DNA of 64,000 bases, from positions 744,001-808,000 of the forward strand of contig JAKZHN010000003.1 of assembly GCA_037179335.1 (NCBI GenBank). The letters are read 5' to 3'. Made by a program: the position numbers and the translations under genes. The notes under the pieces were generated by a model. That model made no database searches. It was not told where the DNA came from and worked only from the letters and a program-made list of their open reading frames with translations. Every line of letters begins with the position of its first letter. Positions within the stretch are counted from its first letter, which is position 1. This stretch comes from Cyclaneusma minus. Taxonomy: Eukaryota > Ascomycota > Leotiomycetes > Marthamycetales > Marthamycetaceae. Below, one piece after another: positions 10,949-23,532 of the stretch.

Positions 10949-11180
10949 TTTTTGTTTTGGATAAAGTTCAGCAGCGTATCGCGTGTGATATAGCGCTTGG
11001 AGATACGTCTGGATTTGAAGTTTCGCTTCGCGCAAGGTGTGGAAACTGGGACGTGCGGGAATTTCGATCTGAATTTTGTTGTTTTCCGACCAAATCACCA
11101 CAGCCATCTTGCGCTTTGTTTAGACCAACCTTCTTTTCGAAAAGCTCATGCTGATTAAATGCTATCGCATGCTCCTCCCA

Positions 11181-11905
11181 TCACCCTGTTCGATTCTTCA
11201 ACCCCGCTGTCCCACGTGCAGGCCTCAAGCCGATCCCATGACCAGGCGGGTCCCGCATCCTCTGCACAATTCCCACAGCCCCCTCTCCCAACATCCCCTT
11301 CCGCACCAGCAAGTTCACAAAATCCATCGTCCACTCTTGACACCTTCGATTCGTGGTCTGCTTTTTCATCAGCCATCTCTCTTCGTCAATCGTCACTCCA
11401 ACCACTTCAACATCTACTCCTCTCTCCCCATCATCTCAAGCCCTGCTCACTCCATCCTATGAAACTCATTCCACAAATAAAAGAAGCGAAATCAACTCAT
11501 ATCATTCACCGGCGCAATAAAATTCTCATTGATCCGCGGCACCTGCACCTGCTTTGCAACCCTCTCCAGCGCATTCCTCGGCCTATCATCCGTGCTCTTT
11601 TCTCCCTTACCATCTTCCCCCTTGCCCTCATTGCCCTTCTCTCCCTTCCCGTCTGCCTTGCCCACGGCCACAAGATGCTTCTCATCCACTTCCCCAACCA
11701 GCACCTGTTTGTACAGTGCACAAGTATTGTCACCTTTCTCCCAGTTGCGTTTGAACTCGAGAGCATAGCCGACCATGGGGGCGCCGATGTCTTGGATGAG
11801 TGTGCCTTTTTGGATTTCGTCTTTGGAGGACACGACCAGGATGGCGAAGTGGGCGCGTTCGTGGAGGTTGTTGCGGGTGTGGATTAGGTAGAGGGGCGAG
11901 TGGAT
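11181..11905 (-). pseudogene. Paralogue of the gene at 9247, with a frame problem at its start
   Basis: The minus strand encodes SPLYLIHTRNN, then GTLIQDIGAPMVGYALEFKR and, after a gap, RRCQEWTMDFVNLLVRKGML, all homologous to the 9247-9900 protein. The last part is reached by an intron at 11510-11361 (GTGAATG donor, GCTGAT branch, GCAG acceptor) that keeps phase, ending in TGA at 11181. Upstream of SPLYLIH the frame is closed by TGA TAA TGA with no AG acceptor, whereas an ATG at 12015 opens a different frame (MAPDDDFQRLYDAKSEKALE). Joining them needs a one-base shift, so this copy is broken, or has a sequence error, or starts in a way I cannot see. Confidence 0.55.
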
Positions 11906-12015
11906 GTATCATTATCATCGCCGAATTCGAAGTCGGCCTCCTCCCTCGATACTTGCTCAAGGGCTTTCTCGGACTTGGCGTCGTAGAGACGTTGGAAGTC
12001 GTCGTCAGGGGCCAT

Positions 12016-14706
12016 GTTGGAGATTCGGAGGGTGTGTGGAGATTCGAGATGGAGTTGCTGCTTGGCAATATATGGGGTTGTTGTTCCGTGTTTTTGAGGA
12101 AGAGATGAGGTGGGCGAAGTAGTGGTGCGAGGAATTTGAAGGCGCTGGGGACTTGGTTGGTTGGCCTCGACGAATCGTGTTAATGCTGCTGCCTGGAGGT
12201 GGATCTGGACTGACTGATAGCAGACAGACACTGTTGTTTCACATATGTTCACACCGGCAACTGCGTCACCTCGTCATCAATACACGGCGACTGGTCATAG
12301 ACGGCGAAGAGAGAAACCAGTTGGTACGGAAGCACTCGATTCTCTCATTTCCGAAAAATCCGTCGGTTTCCCAGCTTCTGTGCAGCCCCCTTTCCCTACA
12401 CTTTTCTCAAATCAATTCTTAGAAACTCGCACGTCATACTTCACCATCCCAAGCCACGAAACGCGAAATCCGAATAATCACATACGATTCATATTTCGCG
12501 AATTTCGCCATCTTCGTAAACAGGGCCAGCACACTTCGATACAGAACGATTGAAGTTCGCGAGAGCTGGAGAAAGGACATGGCGCTTCGGATCTTTGGTT
12601 CCGCCGATCCGAGAAGCGGACCGCACTAGCGGCCGACCGTCTTTAAGGCTTGAACTCGAGAGCCCGAGCGGCGAGCTCGACAACAGCTTCTCCCAAGGAT
12701 AGCAGCATTTCCCCTATTTCTCCTTTTCAACACGAAAATACTTTCATACAGACGTTGAACCCGGATTCCTCCTCTTCGAATAGTCTAACAAGCACTCTTC
12801 AGCTCCCACCTTGGAGCTGTCTTTAAACAATAAACGCCTCGTTGGCTCCATTGTTCAAAAAAAAAAAAAAAGCGGCGGGGAGAGCAGTTTATATCGACGT
12901 CCAAGTCGGCCCGAGCTTAGCACTGCGCCTCTTCGCTTCTTCGCCTTTTTTTTTCGGCTAATTCGCCATCTTCGGATTGTTGAAGCAGTAGTCTGGCGGT
13001 GGAAATGCTGCTTGGCGGTAGCATCAAGCAAACGACAGCAGCTTTTAGAAATCGGCGAGCTGTCAAGATGCTTTGATGCCCTTTATTTCTTTGATGGTAG
13101 AGTACTTCCATCTTCAGCATGACTCCTGAATTTCCGTCCCTCCAGAGACAGGTAGATCAGAACACGCATGTGTGGGGATCCGACCTGCGTTGAAACCAGT
13201 ATGCGTTTTAAGCTTGGGACGTACTTACTTAGAGACCCCAGCAAGATCCCAAAAATCCGCATGTCTTGAACTTTGCAAGTCCTATGTAATGTAACTAGGT
13301 ATCCCTTCGCCTTCTTAACGCGCATGTAGTTCCTAGACTTCCACCCATTACTGTCAAATTTTCTTCCCACGACCCCAGTTGCTTGCCAGCAGGATATTGA
13401 TCAGTTGTCAGATCATTTAGCTTTGGCTATTTAAAAAAAAAACAGAATGCTATTTATATAAATTGCAAAAAAATGCGGGCGAGCTTGACATTAACCGTTT
13501 TGGGCACTCGTCACCCCTAGGTAGAGATCTTGCGGATTTCACTGGCTTGACGGTGGGTAGGTATGTTCGGAAGAAGGGAGGAGAGTTCAGTGACAAGGTG
13601 CTTGGAAAATCACTAGAAAGGAGTTCTTCTGGACTGTTCAGTCTTTTGGGCAAGCAGAGAGAACTGGACTGTTGAGGGAAAGCAGCGGAGATGCACTGAG
13701 CTTCTGCGATCGATGATGGGTTGCTATAGTGAAACTTGTTTACTTGAGCAAATTGTTAGGCTTGGTTGTGGAGAGGAAGAGGAGAGGGTTGGTGATATAT
13801 GGATGCCGCAGTTTCGCTGGGATTTGCGGCTGGTAGTAGGGAGATTGGTTGTGGATGTAGATGTGCGGATTAACTGGGTTGGTAGTGGGAGGGTTGATGG
13901 CGGTGGGAGAGTGCTGACGGTAGTAAATTCGATCAAAAGTTGAAGCTGCCAAGTTAGAGTTGGCAAGGTGAAGGTGCCGAGTTGAAATTTGAAGGTGTTA
14001 AGTTGAAGTTGCGCTTGGACTTGAGCTGGAACTTGGCTGGAATGGATACGAGTGTGGATGGGGAGGCTGGAGGTGGTAGACTGACGATTCATCATCTGCT
14101 ACTTGGGAGCTCTGCTCAGCATACTCGCAACAAGCACCTAGTGTAATGGTCTGGAGAGGGAATTGTGGGGGGGAGAGAATGGGTGTCTTTTTACCTGAGA
14201 GGCTTGGAGTTGGGATTTCTCGATGACCAAGGGAGCAAAACCACGCGGCTTGGTCGAGAGGGTGTTTAATCGTAGTGAAAGTGACGGGTAGCGTTGCCCT
14301 TCGATGACAGCTTGCCACGGCTGACAAGTGTTCGCCAGGAGAGGGGTCGAGACTCGAGAAGTGAGGAAGGAAAGACAAGGAAAAATCTTTGACATCTGGG
14401 GGGGGGGGGGAAGACCTGGAGAATATCATTCCATGTATTGTCAGGTATCTAATTAACCCCATCTTGGTTCCAAATATCCCTTGATCACAACGCATCATGA
14501 TCACACGCCTCATCCACCACCCCAAAAGGACAACCTTATGTCATCCTCCATCCAGAACGCCTTGCAATGCATCGCTAAGCCCATGATAAAAACTGATTAT
14601 GTCCACGTGACGACGACTAGCAGTGGATATCACACACCCTCTCCCCCTTCCCATTCCCATGAAAATTGCCGCCAATCCCGCCAATCCTCATCAAATCACT
14701 CTTTCC
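12016..14706. other. Gene-free stretch
   Basis: 2.7 kb with no ORF that I can support. It contains an A-run near 12859, a G-run of about a dozen near 14400 and, at 13938-14030, a loose repetition of GTTGAAG/AAGTTGAAGTTG words. It holds the 3' flank of the SUR7-family gene. Confidence 0.5.
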
Positions 14707-15864
14707 TTAGATAGCACCATGGCTATACGGCTCATAAGCCATATTCCTCTCCGCTTTCTGATTACTCGGCACCGCAAACTTCGGTTGCGCATGTCCATAC
14801 CCACTCTCATAAATCCCCTGCTGCTGCCCCGCATACTCTCCCGTAACATAGCTCGGTTCCTCAACTCTCTGATAAGCACCCGGCGCAGGCGCCTTCTCAG
14901 TCTCAATATCCTTGTACTTGTGAGATCGGCGACCGCTGGAGCCGCCGGCGCAGCAGCAGATGCTGAAGAGCCAGAAGAGTCCAGCGCCCATGGAGAAGGC
15001 GACGGCGAGCCAGGTGGCGGCGAGGAAATCGGTGTTGATGGATGCGGACAGGCCGTATAGTTTTCCGGCGCTATCGAGGGCGCCGACGGAGATGGAGGCG
15101 AGGACGGTGGCGATTATGGATGCGCCGGACACGGTTAAGGAGGCGATGCCGGAGATGAGCCAGGTGCAGCAGGAGCCCATTTGGGAGAAGAGGGCGAAGA
15201 GTCCAAAGACGATTTCAGCTGCGGTTGCGATGCTGGATGTTTGTGTTAGCTTTGCGACTAAAGGTGAGGTTGGGGGGACATGGGGAAGTGAAGCTTACAC
15301 TGCGATGATGTAGACGATTTCCATCCACTTGGTAGCGATACCGTAGGTCTTGACGGCATCCTCAACATCGTCAGGCACATCGCCACCGAGGGCAGTAGCA
15401 GTCTCATTCAACTTAGTCAAGTTGAACTGATCCGGAACAAAGTTGAATTCAGGACTGCTGCAATCGGTATTGCTATCGTTCTTCGCGCAGTAGTTCCACA
15501 ATCCAATAGTGTAGTGATCAGCCAAACCAAGCTCAGCGGCAGTAATGTTAGTCGAGTCGAGAGCACTCGCGACATCGCTGGCGCTGCTGCTGGAGCCGAC
15601 GCCGTCCCAGCTGTCAACACCATCAGTCAGAGCGGCCTTGGTGAAGCCAGACACATCACCCCATCCTCGCTTTTTCAGACCGATGTCGCTGAGGAGGGCG
15701 GCTAGCTCGGAGGCTGAGACGGAAAGGTTGGCGGTATCGATGTCGATGAGGTAGACGTTGTTATTGGGCACGGTGCAGATCAACAGGCAGATGAGCGAGG
15801 CGACGGTGAGGGCGAACGGCACCGACACGAAGATGAGTCGACTGATTCTCCCCATGCTGGGCAA
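14707..15864 (-). CDS. SUR7/PalI-family plasma-membrane protein, two exons
   Basis: Exons 15864-15299 and 15232-14707 with a 66-nt intron (GTAAGC...GCTAAC...CAG) give 363 residues. There is one helix at the N-terminus (LIFVSVPFALTVASLICLLI), then a long outside loop with the claudin-like motif GLWNYC, and three more helices at the C-terminal half (YIIAVIATAAEIVFGLFAL; GSCCTWLISGIASLTVSGAS; FLAATWLAVAFSMGAGLFWL). A cytosolic tail rich in Tyr, Gln and Pro follows. Four helices with GLWxxC in the first loop are the SUR7/PalI pattern. Family members mark eisosomes or act in ambient-pH sensing; which of the two applies here is open. Confidence 0.83.
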
Positions 15865-17377
15865 CTTTGCTTGTCGTAAAATAGGAGGTCGGTAGGTTCA
15901 AGGTTTCAGATGCGTGTAGCGATCGAGTTATCGTCAACAACTTCGCAGTTTCAGTCTCTTGTAGCGACAGTCTTTATTTTAAAACGATGGCGCTTCGCTT
16001 TCAAATTTCAAAAATTAGAAAACGGATTCTTTTCGAAAACGAAAGACGTGTGGAGGTGAGGGTAGATGAAAAAGGAGGAGATGAGGGTTTGCGGGCAAGT
16101 TTATGGAGAGATGAGGATTTGCGGCAGGCCAGCTGTTTCACAGCTGCGCGGGGCTGTGCACGACGAAAAGGCGAAATAACCGGGAAAAAGAGCGCCCGAT
16201 GCGGCTAGCGCGAGGCCATGACGACTGCGCTGCGGCTGTCAGGCAATCACTCTCAAACCCGCCACAGTCGCAAATGCGTCGAGGATCACGGGGAGTCGAG
16301 AGATATGAGCCATTTCGTACCGGAGAATTTGAGGGTTTCTGACAATAGTTTCTTTTCTTCAGGTGTGAGATTTTCTGCTGCCACAGCTCAGTTCGTGTCA
16401 TCGTGGGCAATTGATCGTTCGTCGTCGCAGCAGCATTTACATCAAACTCATCCGTCGCCGTCGCAACAAGCTCATTCCCAGTACCGCTGAGGCGTGGCTG
16501 CGGGAGCTCCACCGAAAAAGCGAAATTTGTGGGCCGACCCAACGTTAATTCAGCTCAAATACGACGACAGCCTCACACGTCAGGCCGCAAGCACGCTATG
16601 AATAGAATTTGACCGTGGCTGGACGGCAGCACCAGCAGGATCTTCGTCAACACCACGTAATGTGCTCGAGATGGCGTCCAATTAACACCGAACAACAGGC
16701 AAGACACTCTCCGGATTCGGGAATATCTCGCGGAGCTTTGGTGATCGCCTGTTTACTACGCTTTATTGGTCAGAGCCCGAAGAGAGACTTGGAGAGAGGT
16801 GCATGTTGTTACGAAGTGTTTGGCGCAGCAACAAGACGACGCCAACACGGATCACGATGCAAGACTGGAGGTAAAACTCGATGCGGCGGAAGACATAGGC
16901 GACGCGACGCTTCATGCAAGGCTGTGCCTTGGGGAACATAGCTTGTGTGCTTGAGACCCAGCTTGGGGCACGAGGCTGCTAAGCTGGAGAGGAGAGAGGA
17001 CTGACTCGCTTTATGGTCAGTTAGTTCCCAGGATCGAAAATGCGTAGTGAAGGGGCACAACTGTGTGAAAGATCAAACCAAGTTCGTTTGGCTCATTGGG
17101 CAGCTGTCGAGCGTCATGATCAACTGGGAGGCATAGAAATGCTGCTCCAGGTCGAAAAAACTCGAATCTCAGATAAACCTGCCAGACTGGCAAAGTGTCC
17201 GATAACTTCGAGGTTTGGCGTTGAGGGAGTGAGTCTGTTGTAACGTTGTTCGTTTGCTCAACCTACCCCCAAGCAGAAATTCCCACCGCCAACTGGTTAC
17301 TCCAACGATATCGAGTCTGATTAGGCCTCAGAAGCATCTCCAGTCTCCACGCTTAGATCTGAAAATGCGACTGTCAC
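15865..17377. other. Gene-free stretch upstream of the SUR7-family gene
   Basis: 1.5 kb with the promoter of the minus-strand gene at its left end. Only small overlapping ORFs without motifs are present. Confidence 0.5.
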
Positions 17378-17558
17378 GGCGGCGCAACAGCAAGGCATGT
17401 GTCGGGTGATAACGACATTGTGGGCTGGAGATGGAAGCACTCCAAAGCCCCAAGCTATCCGAGGTCACTGAGGGCTGCGGGGGACTGGCGCGGGTGCTAA
17501 CGGCACGTGACACAGTCACGGGATTCCCAGGTGTCCAAGCTCTTATGGTACCGTGACA
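17378..17558 (-). repeat. Inverted repeat, left copy
   Basis: Read on the minus strand, this segment aligns with 18868-19046 over about 180 bp with many point differences, mostly transitions. Shared landmarks include GCTGTCACGGTA, GAGCTTGGAC, GTGACTGT(G/A)TCACGTGCCG, CGCAGCCCTC and GCGCCGTGAC. Both copies contain a CACGTG core. Confidence 0.65.
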
Positions 17559-18010
17559 GCCACCGATCCAAGCAGCTGCTGTCGTTTGCTTAACCTACCT
17601 GCTACCATCTCCGCGCTTGGAAAACGCGACCAACTTTTTCCGCACTAAACCGACGGCAAACAATTTTCCCCTCGCTTCGCCTCAACATTGCTAGCGCAGA
17701 TACTAGCGCGGATTCTCAGCCGCTTCAGGCATAAAAGAGATATCGCGCTTCCACTCTCTCTCTCCTTCTTTTTCTTTTTTTCCCCAGGTTCCTCGCGGCC
17801 ACTTGGTGTTGAGCGGCCTCAAAGTCGAAATAGAGCCAGCCTGCCCCATAGCACTAAGTGGGCAGCGCCCTCTACCAGCACGTTTGACTCACGTGTCTTG
17901 ACTTCGTCCGGTGAGCCTGGAAGTAGGCTTCCAGCCACCATACTGGATGTTCCGAAAATTTGACGGCTTTGTGGCCGCTCGCTTGTCTGAGTTTGGTTCC
18001 CCAGGAACCT

Positions 18011-18460
18011 CCCCTCTCCCCCTCTCGTGCGTGGGATTGGGTTAGTCTTTGGTGGTAGCCTGGCTTTCGAGCCTTTAAGGTATGTCACAATGACCATCTT
18101 CCTCACGCGCTCAAGCTAATCCACTCACTCCAAACATAGACCCCCACCCCTCTCCCCCTCGCGTGCGTGGGATTGGGTTAGTTTTTGGTGGTGGCCTGGC
18201 TTTCGAGCCTTCAAGGTATGTCACAATGACCATCTTCCTCACGCGCTCAAGCTAATCCACTCACTCCAAACATAGATCTCTCCACCACCTTCGCGAGATG
18301 TCTCGACATCATCAACACGGAGCCACCAATTTTAGGTGGTGGCCTTTACCGCCTGCCGGGCACGCGAACGGCACGCTGGCTTTCGAGCCCTTCAAGGTAT
18401 GTCACCACGACCGTCTTCCTCCCGCGCTCAAGTTAATCCAAGTCACTCCAAACAAAACTC
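18011..18460. repeat. Tandem repeat of 136 bp with intron-like 60-mers
   Basis: Two units of 136 bp (donor GTATGT at 18080 and at 18216) are nearly identical; a third, diverged unit has its GTATGT at 18397. Each unit holds GGCTTTCGAGCC(C)TT(C/T)AAG followed by a 60-base segment with GTATGTCACAATGACC, a GCTAATCC branch-like site and, in the first two, ACATAG, which has all marks of a fungal intron. The third lacks the final AG. Confidence 0.75.
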
Positions 18461-18867
18461 CCCCCCCTCCTCCCTCACACTCCGCCTTCTCGCCTGGCGT
18501 ACCGAGTCCTAAGGTTGAAATCCCTGGTATACCGCGTATACCGAAATGATTCGCAAAGACTTCCGCCTCCACGTGGTGCGAATTGGAAAAGAGACACGCG
18601 TCTCTAATCAAATGGAAGTCAACCTGGATTGCAATCGGTGCGCGCCTGGGTTGCGATCACGGCGCGCGATCTCTTCGCAGTTCTTGGGTATGTTTTTTAC
18701 TCGTCTCCTCTGATGACAAAGCTGACTCCATCATTCCAACCGCAGTTTGTCTTCTGGTCCACTGCATCTCCTCCGCCCCTATCTGTCGAGTACATGCTCC
18801 CGTTGTCCAGACTCACATTGCGCAGTTTCACATCCCCACTACTTCGCAGCCCAGCTTCACAACCCAG

Positions 18868-19046
18868 CTGTCACGGTATCATGAGAGCTTGGACCCCTGG
18901 AGACCCTGTGACTGTATCACGTGCCGCTAGCTCCCTGCGCAGCCCTCCACAGCCCTCGGTGACCTTAGATAGCTCTAGAGCTATGGAGAGCTTCCCTCTC
19001 CAGCTCAAATCGTTATTATTACCAGACCCCCATGCAGCGCCGTGAC
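18868..19046 (+). repeat. Inverted repeat, right copy
   Basis: Partner of 17378-17558 in opposite orientation, 1.3 kb away. The two could be terminal inverted repeats of one non-autonomous element of about 1.67 kb, or two insertions of one repeat family. The interior carries no transposase ORF. Confidence 0.65.
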
Positions 19047-20775
19047 CCTAGCTTCACATGCTACATGATCTCCAAACCCTAGTAGAATAGTATTGAAAAC
19101 AGCTTTTGCCTCGTTGGTTGCCCAAGGTGCGGCCTTTTGCTTAATTCTACTGGCAAGCAGCATTCGTGTCTAGTGAGAACAGATCCTTCGAAGGAGACGG
19201 ATGACGACTCCCCGCAAAATCACAGCTCATCGCCGTTCTTGCACGTCCAGCTGCATTACAGAAGCCTGAGCTTGACAGGGAAAGTTTCCTTTCCCACGAG
19301 AAGCCTTCTTTCCTTGATCTACCAAGCCGTACGAAGTAATAAGGTTTGCCAGGTGCGTGCTGTCAATCCAGCAAGCGCTGATGCTACGTGGGTCTATCAT
19401 CGTGGCGTGAAAAGGGGGAAAGAGGTCTTGGCAGTGAGGCAACTTGAAGGCATCGTGCTGCTTCCTTCCAGGTAGTTGTGCGTCGAAGTGGGCAGGCGGA
19501 GATGATCGGCCAGAAGACATGGGGGAAACATGTTGGGCTGTTCGACATGGTATGTGTGCAACAACTCCTAGTTTCCTTGATGTCACGCGATTTCCTGTCA
19601 AGCGTGGGAAGCTCAATCATGTCAGCGGTTGTCATCGTCCTACACTGCGGTCATTTTGTTTACCTGCATATTTCCATCGGCTCTCGAAAGGTGGGCTGTA
19701 GTTTGCACATGCCTTGAGAATCACCCAGGCCGAAGAAAACTCCAACAAACATGGCTGCAAAATTTGGGCGAATTCTGCGCTTTCACCAGTGTTCCTCTTC
19801 CCTGAATGGTGTTGGATAACCTGCGTCGCGCGCATGGGGAAGCTCCGACTTGGCGTCCGGCAATTTGGACAAGTGCGAATGGCCTCAGTATTGACTCGGC
19901 GACGGAGCCTTTCCTGAACAACACCAGATGATGGAAACGCACACATGAAACTTGGAACTGGCTTGAAGTTTTGCCGACTTCAGCATCCTGCCACTGGCGT
20001 AAGCGTCCTGCTGTCGCTATTTGGCTCCGCTGTCATTGAACCGAATCCACAATTCAGTCTTTGCAGTTAGGTAAGTAACGGCCTGCATGCGAAAGAGAAA
20101 TTTGTGCCTCGGCTTTGCTCCCCATGCAACATGAGGTCTCGCTGGGCTTTCTGTCTCTCCTGGAGAATGAAGATGTTGGCGGCCTTCGATTGCAACTGAA
20201 AAGAAAGTCCTCACTTGCAGCAGCCAGGCATTTAAATAGTAGCAAGCGCTGGCTCATCTGAAACACGGCTGGGAAGCACAGCGCTTGCCGTAGCGTCAAC
20301 TGATACCTGTGAATGTCAGAGGAGATCTCCAGACACTACTATTTAAATGCTTCGTGATCCACGACATGCCAGTTCCCAAAGTTCACGACGCTGTGAAGAC
20401 CTCGGCAAGAAGGGAAAGCATGAAGTCCAACGCGTGTAGTCGAAGATCCGACTGATCTTACCTTACCCAAGGAGACTAGTTTTGGGCGAGGAATCGTAAA
20501 TTTAGCTTCGCTCGAAGATCTACCGCCGATTGAGTGTAGCTGCTGCCGTTTGGTTTCCCACGAGCCACATTTGCGAGCCGCATGCATTTACTGGACAAAT
20601 AGAAAGGTAAGGTCGAATGGGAGCCCCTAACTCGCTTGATCCTCTACTGTATATTTGGAAGACGAACATTGTCACAGGCTCGGTGTTCCAGTATTCATGG
20701 ATTCCAATGCTACTATGCTACCTCCTTTGTCTCGATTTGTTTTGGAAGAACAGAACTCTTCAACTCAATCGGAGC
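19047..20775. other. Gene-free stretch leading into array A
   Basis: No supported ORF. Near 20230 and 20335 a CATTTAAATAGTAG word occurs in opposite orientations, about 105 bases apart, like a worn version of the paired TATA boxes of array A, so the array may begin here. Confidence 0.45.
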
Positions 20776-20947
20776 TTTTATACCTGTGATTGTGGGAGTC
20801 GGGTCTCAGACTCTCAGTCACATTGTTCTGGCGGGAGGCTGATTCACAGGCGGAATGATAGGTGCGGAGAGTGGAAGAGCGAGCCACATGACCAGCACAG
20901 CAGTCTTGTCACGTGACTCTGAGCTATCCGCTTTTGTTGATATAAAT
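20776..20947. promoter_or_regulatory. Array A promoter unit 1
   Basis: Minus-strand TATA at 20776-20784 (TTTTATACC as written), CACGTGAC at 20910 and plus-strand TATAAAT at 20941. The first clear unit; wider than the later ones. Confidence 0.55.
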
Positions 20948-21730
20948 ACCTCCACCTCCTCGCAGCGTAAGTTCTCTAGGTAGCGAAGGCGCATTCGAAA
21001 AGCGAGATGGTGGAATTGAGCGCATCTCCACCACCTACAAACTGGCTCCCCACACACGGGTGATTTCTTCTTGAAACACTTCTGGTTAAGCAAAACCACT
21101 CCTTCATGCGCGATTATCACTGCAAGCATGTCAACCATATATGCTTGCTGTCAGCGTGATGTTCTGCTGTCGAATCTTGGGTCCTCAGACTCTGAAGCGC
21201 CCGGGCAGCAATAATTTCTTTCGAGAGATCTTACGTTCTAATCTAAGCGGCAATGTTCCAAGAATAAGCAAGTCTTTGTTGTCAGATAATGAAGCTGGGA
21301 GACCCCCGAATTTCAATGAAAACACTGCTGTTGATCTCTGATTCTTAGAGAAAAGAATGTGCGGCAGAGATTCTAGAGATATTTATAGGTTTGAGGACAT
21401 GGCAGGTGGGCGAGGAACCTAGCACCTCAGAGCTTCTCAGGTTCGACGCAGAATAAATATTTGTTGCCAAATACCAGGAAAAGGCCGGATAGGTGGTGAG
21501 TTGAGCTTGCGACAATGAGAAGCCGGATCGGTGGCAGAATTTGAAATTCGGTCAGATGACATGGTGGCGTTCAGTCTTCCAGGGCTTACTCCTCGCTCTT
21601 CACTAAGTCTGAGTCTCAGCTACATACATGGTATTGGAAGTGGTGCTAGAGTCAAGTTCCGCTCTCGAGACACATCACGACCTCTTCCTGTCAGGTCTGG
21701 GCTTGGGAAATAAAGATCTCGCAGCTCAAC

Positions 21731-21871
21731 CTTTATATAGTAATTCGCAGGCTGAGGGGACGAACTTGAGGCTACGCACGTGCCGGGACAGCAAACATGG
21801 GAAAGCTAGGGGGAATATAGAGATCACACCTTGGCTGATTACAAAGCAGAGCCAGGGAAGCGGATATAAAT
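21731..21871. promoter_or_regulatory. Array A promoter unit 2
   Basis: Minus-strand TATA-like TTTATATAG at 21732, CACGTG at 21777 and plus-strand TATAAAT at 21865. Confidence 0.55.
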
Positions 21872-22325
21872 ACCGCTGGCTCTTCACATTAGACAGGTAA
21901 GCAATACCTAGAAGAATCATGGATGATAGTTCGAGGAGGATGTGAAGTTCATCACAAGCCGCCTCGCTGCAGGTCCTCTTTCCTCCGTAATTTCCAGTGT
22001 CTCAGACTTGCAAGGCTGGAATTTTGAATGGATCCGAACTACTAGACTAAGCAGAAGTCACTATACCGCCGTGACATATCTTCCATTGTTGTTCGCAGAT
22101 CCTGCTGTCGAATGTCAATTCATCCATCATGTCGACCACCGTGAATGATCTCTGTACTGGTCTGTGATTGACAGTGATTCATCAATGCAGTAGAAGCATC
22201 TCCTGGTCAAAAGCTCAACGTGACACTTTTTCGAGAAGTGGTCCAGAGTAGCACTACCGCAGAGCATCGAAGACGGACCGAAGCGCGTGTAAGATTGAAG
22301 ATCGAGGAAGGAGGATTGGAGGGGC

Positions 22326-22487
22326 TTAAATACCTCTTCCAATACCAAGCTACACGTATAGTCTGACTCGGTCTACAGCACGTGGGTGAGTAGATCACGT
22401 GGACGGAGCTGAACAGGAGTGGTACGAGCGAATCATTTGAATGCTCGCCCAGTGGTGTCTGGAGCGCCACAGAAAAGGTACAAATAG
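22326..22487. promoter_or_regulatory. Array A promoter unit 3, two CACGTG cores
   Basis: TTAAATACC at 22326 in place of the usual TTTATACC, CACGTG at 22379 and again at 22396, and a weak plus-strand TACAAATA near 22480. The unit looks worn. Confidence 0.45.
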
Positions 22488-22925
22488 GACTTCGTGGCCG
22501 TCCGTATTCTGTCTTCCAAATACAGAATGATGAGGTTCCGCCCGCATGTTTCTTGGTGCAGAGGGAGCGAAGTAGTTGGCTGCGATTTCAGTGGTCCTTG
22601 CGAATATTCCAGAAATTAAAAGGCGTCTGCTCTTTGTCAGAAAGATGGGATATCTATGTATCTTTTTCAACGAGCCCTCTCTGTCACCATCACACGCCAC
22701 TGCTGTCACAAATTTGTGCTGTTGTCGCTGGCTAGATATGCAAGGGGACAAAGCTTTGATTATCTCTCGTTCTTGAATCTTAGACATCATGATATGTTTG
22801 AGCAGAGAAAATGTCTGGAACAAAGGCTGCGTATCTCCCAAGGATGTTGTTGAGACCTTTCCCATGGCATAATGCCAGGCTTTGGAGAACCATGAGAGTT
22901 CAAGAGAGTCGAGTGATCATCCTAC

Positions 22926-23085
22926 TTATATACCTCTGGAAACTAACTTTTCTTATAACAAGGCTGCTAAGAGCCTAGCTGGTCTCCCTGAGACCTGAGA
23001 CCTGGCATAAGACTGGTCACGTGACAAGAAGAGAGTGAGATTAACGTGCGGATAATCCCAGCTCCGAGTCTCAAAGCCTTAAAAA
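22926..23085. promoter_or_regulatory. Array A promoter unit 4
   Basis: TTATATACC at 22926 (minus-strand TATA), TCACGTGAC at 23017 and plus-strand TTAAAAA at 23079. Confidence 0.5.
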
Positions 23086-23532
23086 GGTGAGCTGCTTCCA
23101 CTTCCCGGATTTCTCTCCAAAAATAATAGCCTATTCCGAGTGTCTCAGGGATTACCTATCATCAATTTCTGGTCGAGCGAGCATTTCGGATCCTAGATTA
23201 TCCCCAGAAGAAAACTCTATCGTCGATCCGCCGAAGTGATCAACTCGGTATTTTCGCAGATGGGAATGTTGCGCAACTTCTTCTCCTGAGCTCAGCAGTA
23301 GACAGATTGGCCGACAGGAGGAGACAGCATCGACAGCAGTAGGCACTCCTCGGGACTCAAGCTAACCAAAAACTCCCAGAGCTACTCTGGAGTGGCTTGT
23401 ATGTAGGATCCGACTTCGAGTGAGCATTGGAGCGAGAAAAATGCTGCCATCGCGACGACCAACCATTTTCGGAATGACATCTGTTCCAACCCAATATTGA
23501 TTCTGACTTTCGAAGATGGAACCAACGCAACC

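Larger units (their letters stand above)
9901..11180. other. Intergenic region with relic repeats
   Basis: Holds a second, partial copy of the MITE-like end and AATATT repeats (10012-10230), a tRNA-like fragment (10909-10948) and CA/CT-rich sequence around 10600-10760. No gene was recognised. Confidence 0.5.

Noticed and set aside
11159..11887. 242-codon plus-strand ORF over the paralogue
   Set aside because: The minus strand has the homology to the 9247 gene; this ORF is its shadow.
14399..14411. G-run of about a dozen bases
   Set aside because: A simple homopolymer; nothing around it suggests a G-quadruplex or a terminator.
14623..15060. Plus-strand ORF opposite the SUR7-family gene
   Set aside because: It is the antisense shadow of exon 2, with the composition expected from that.
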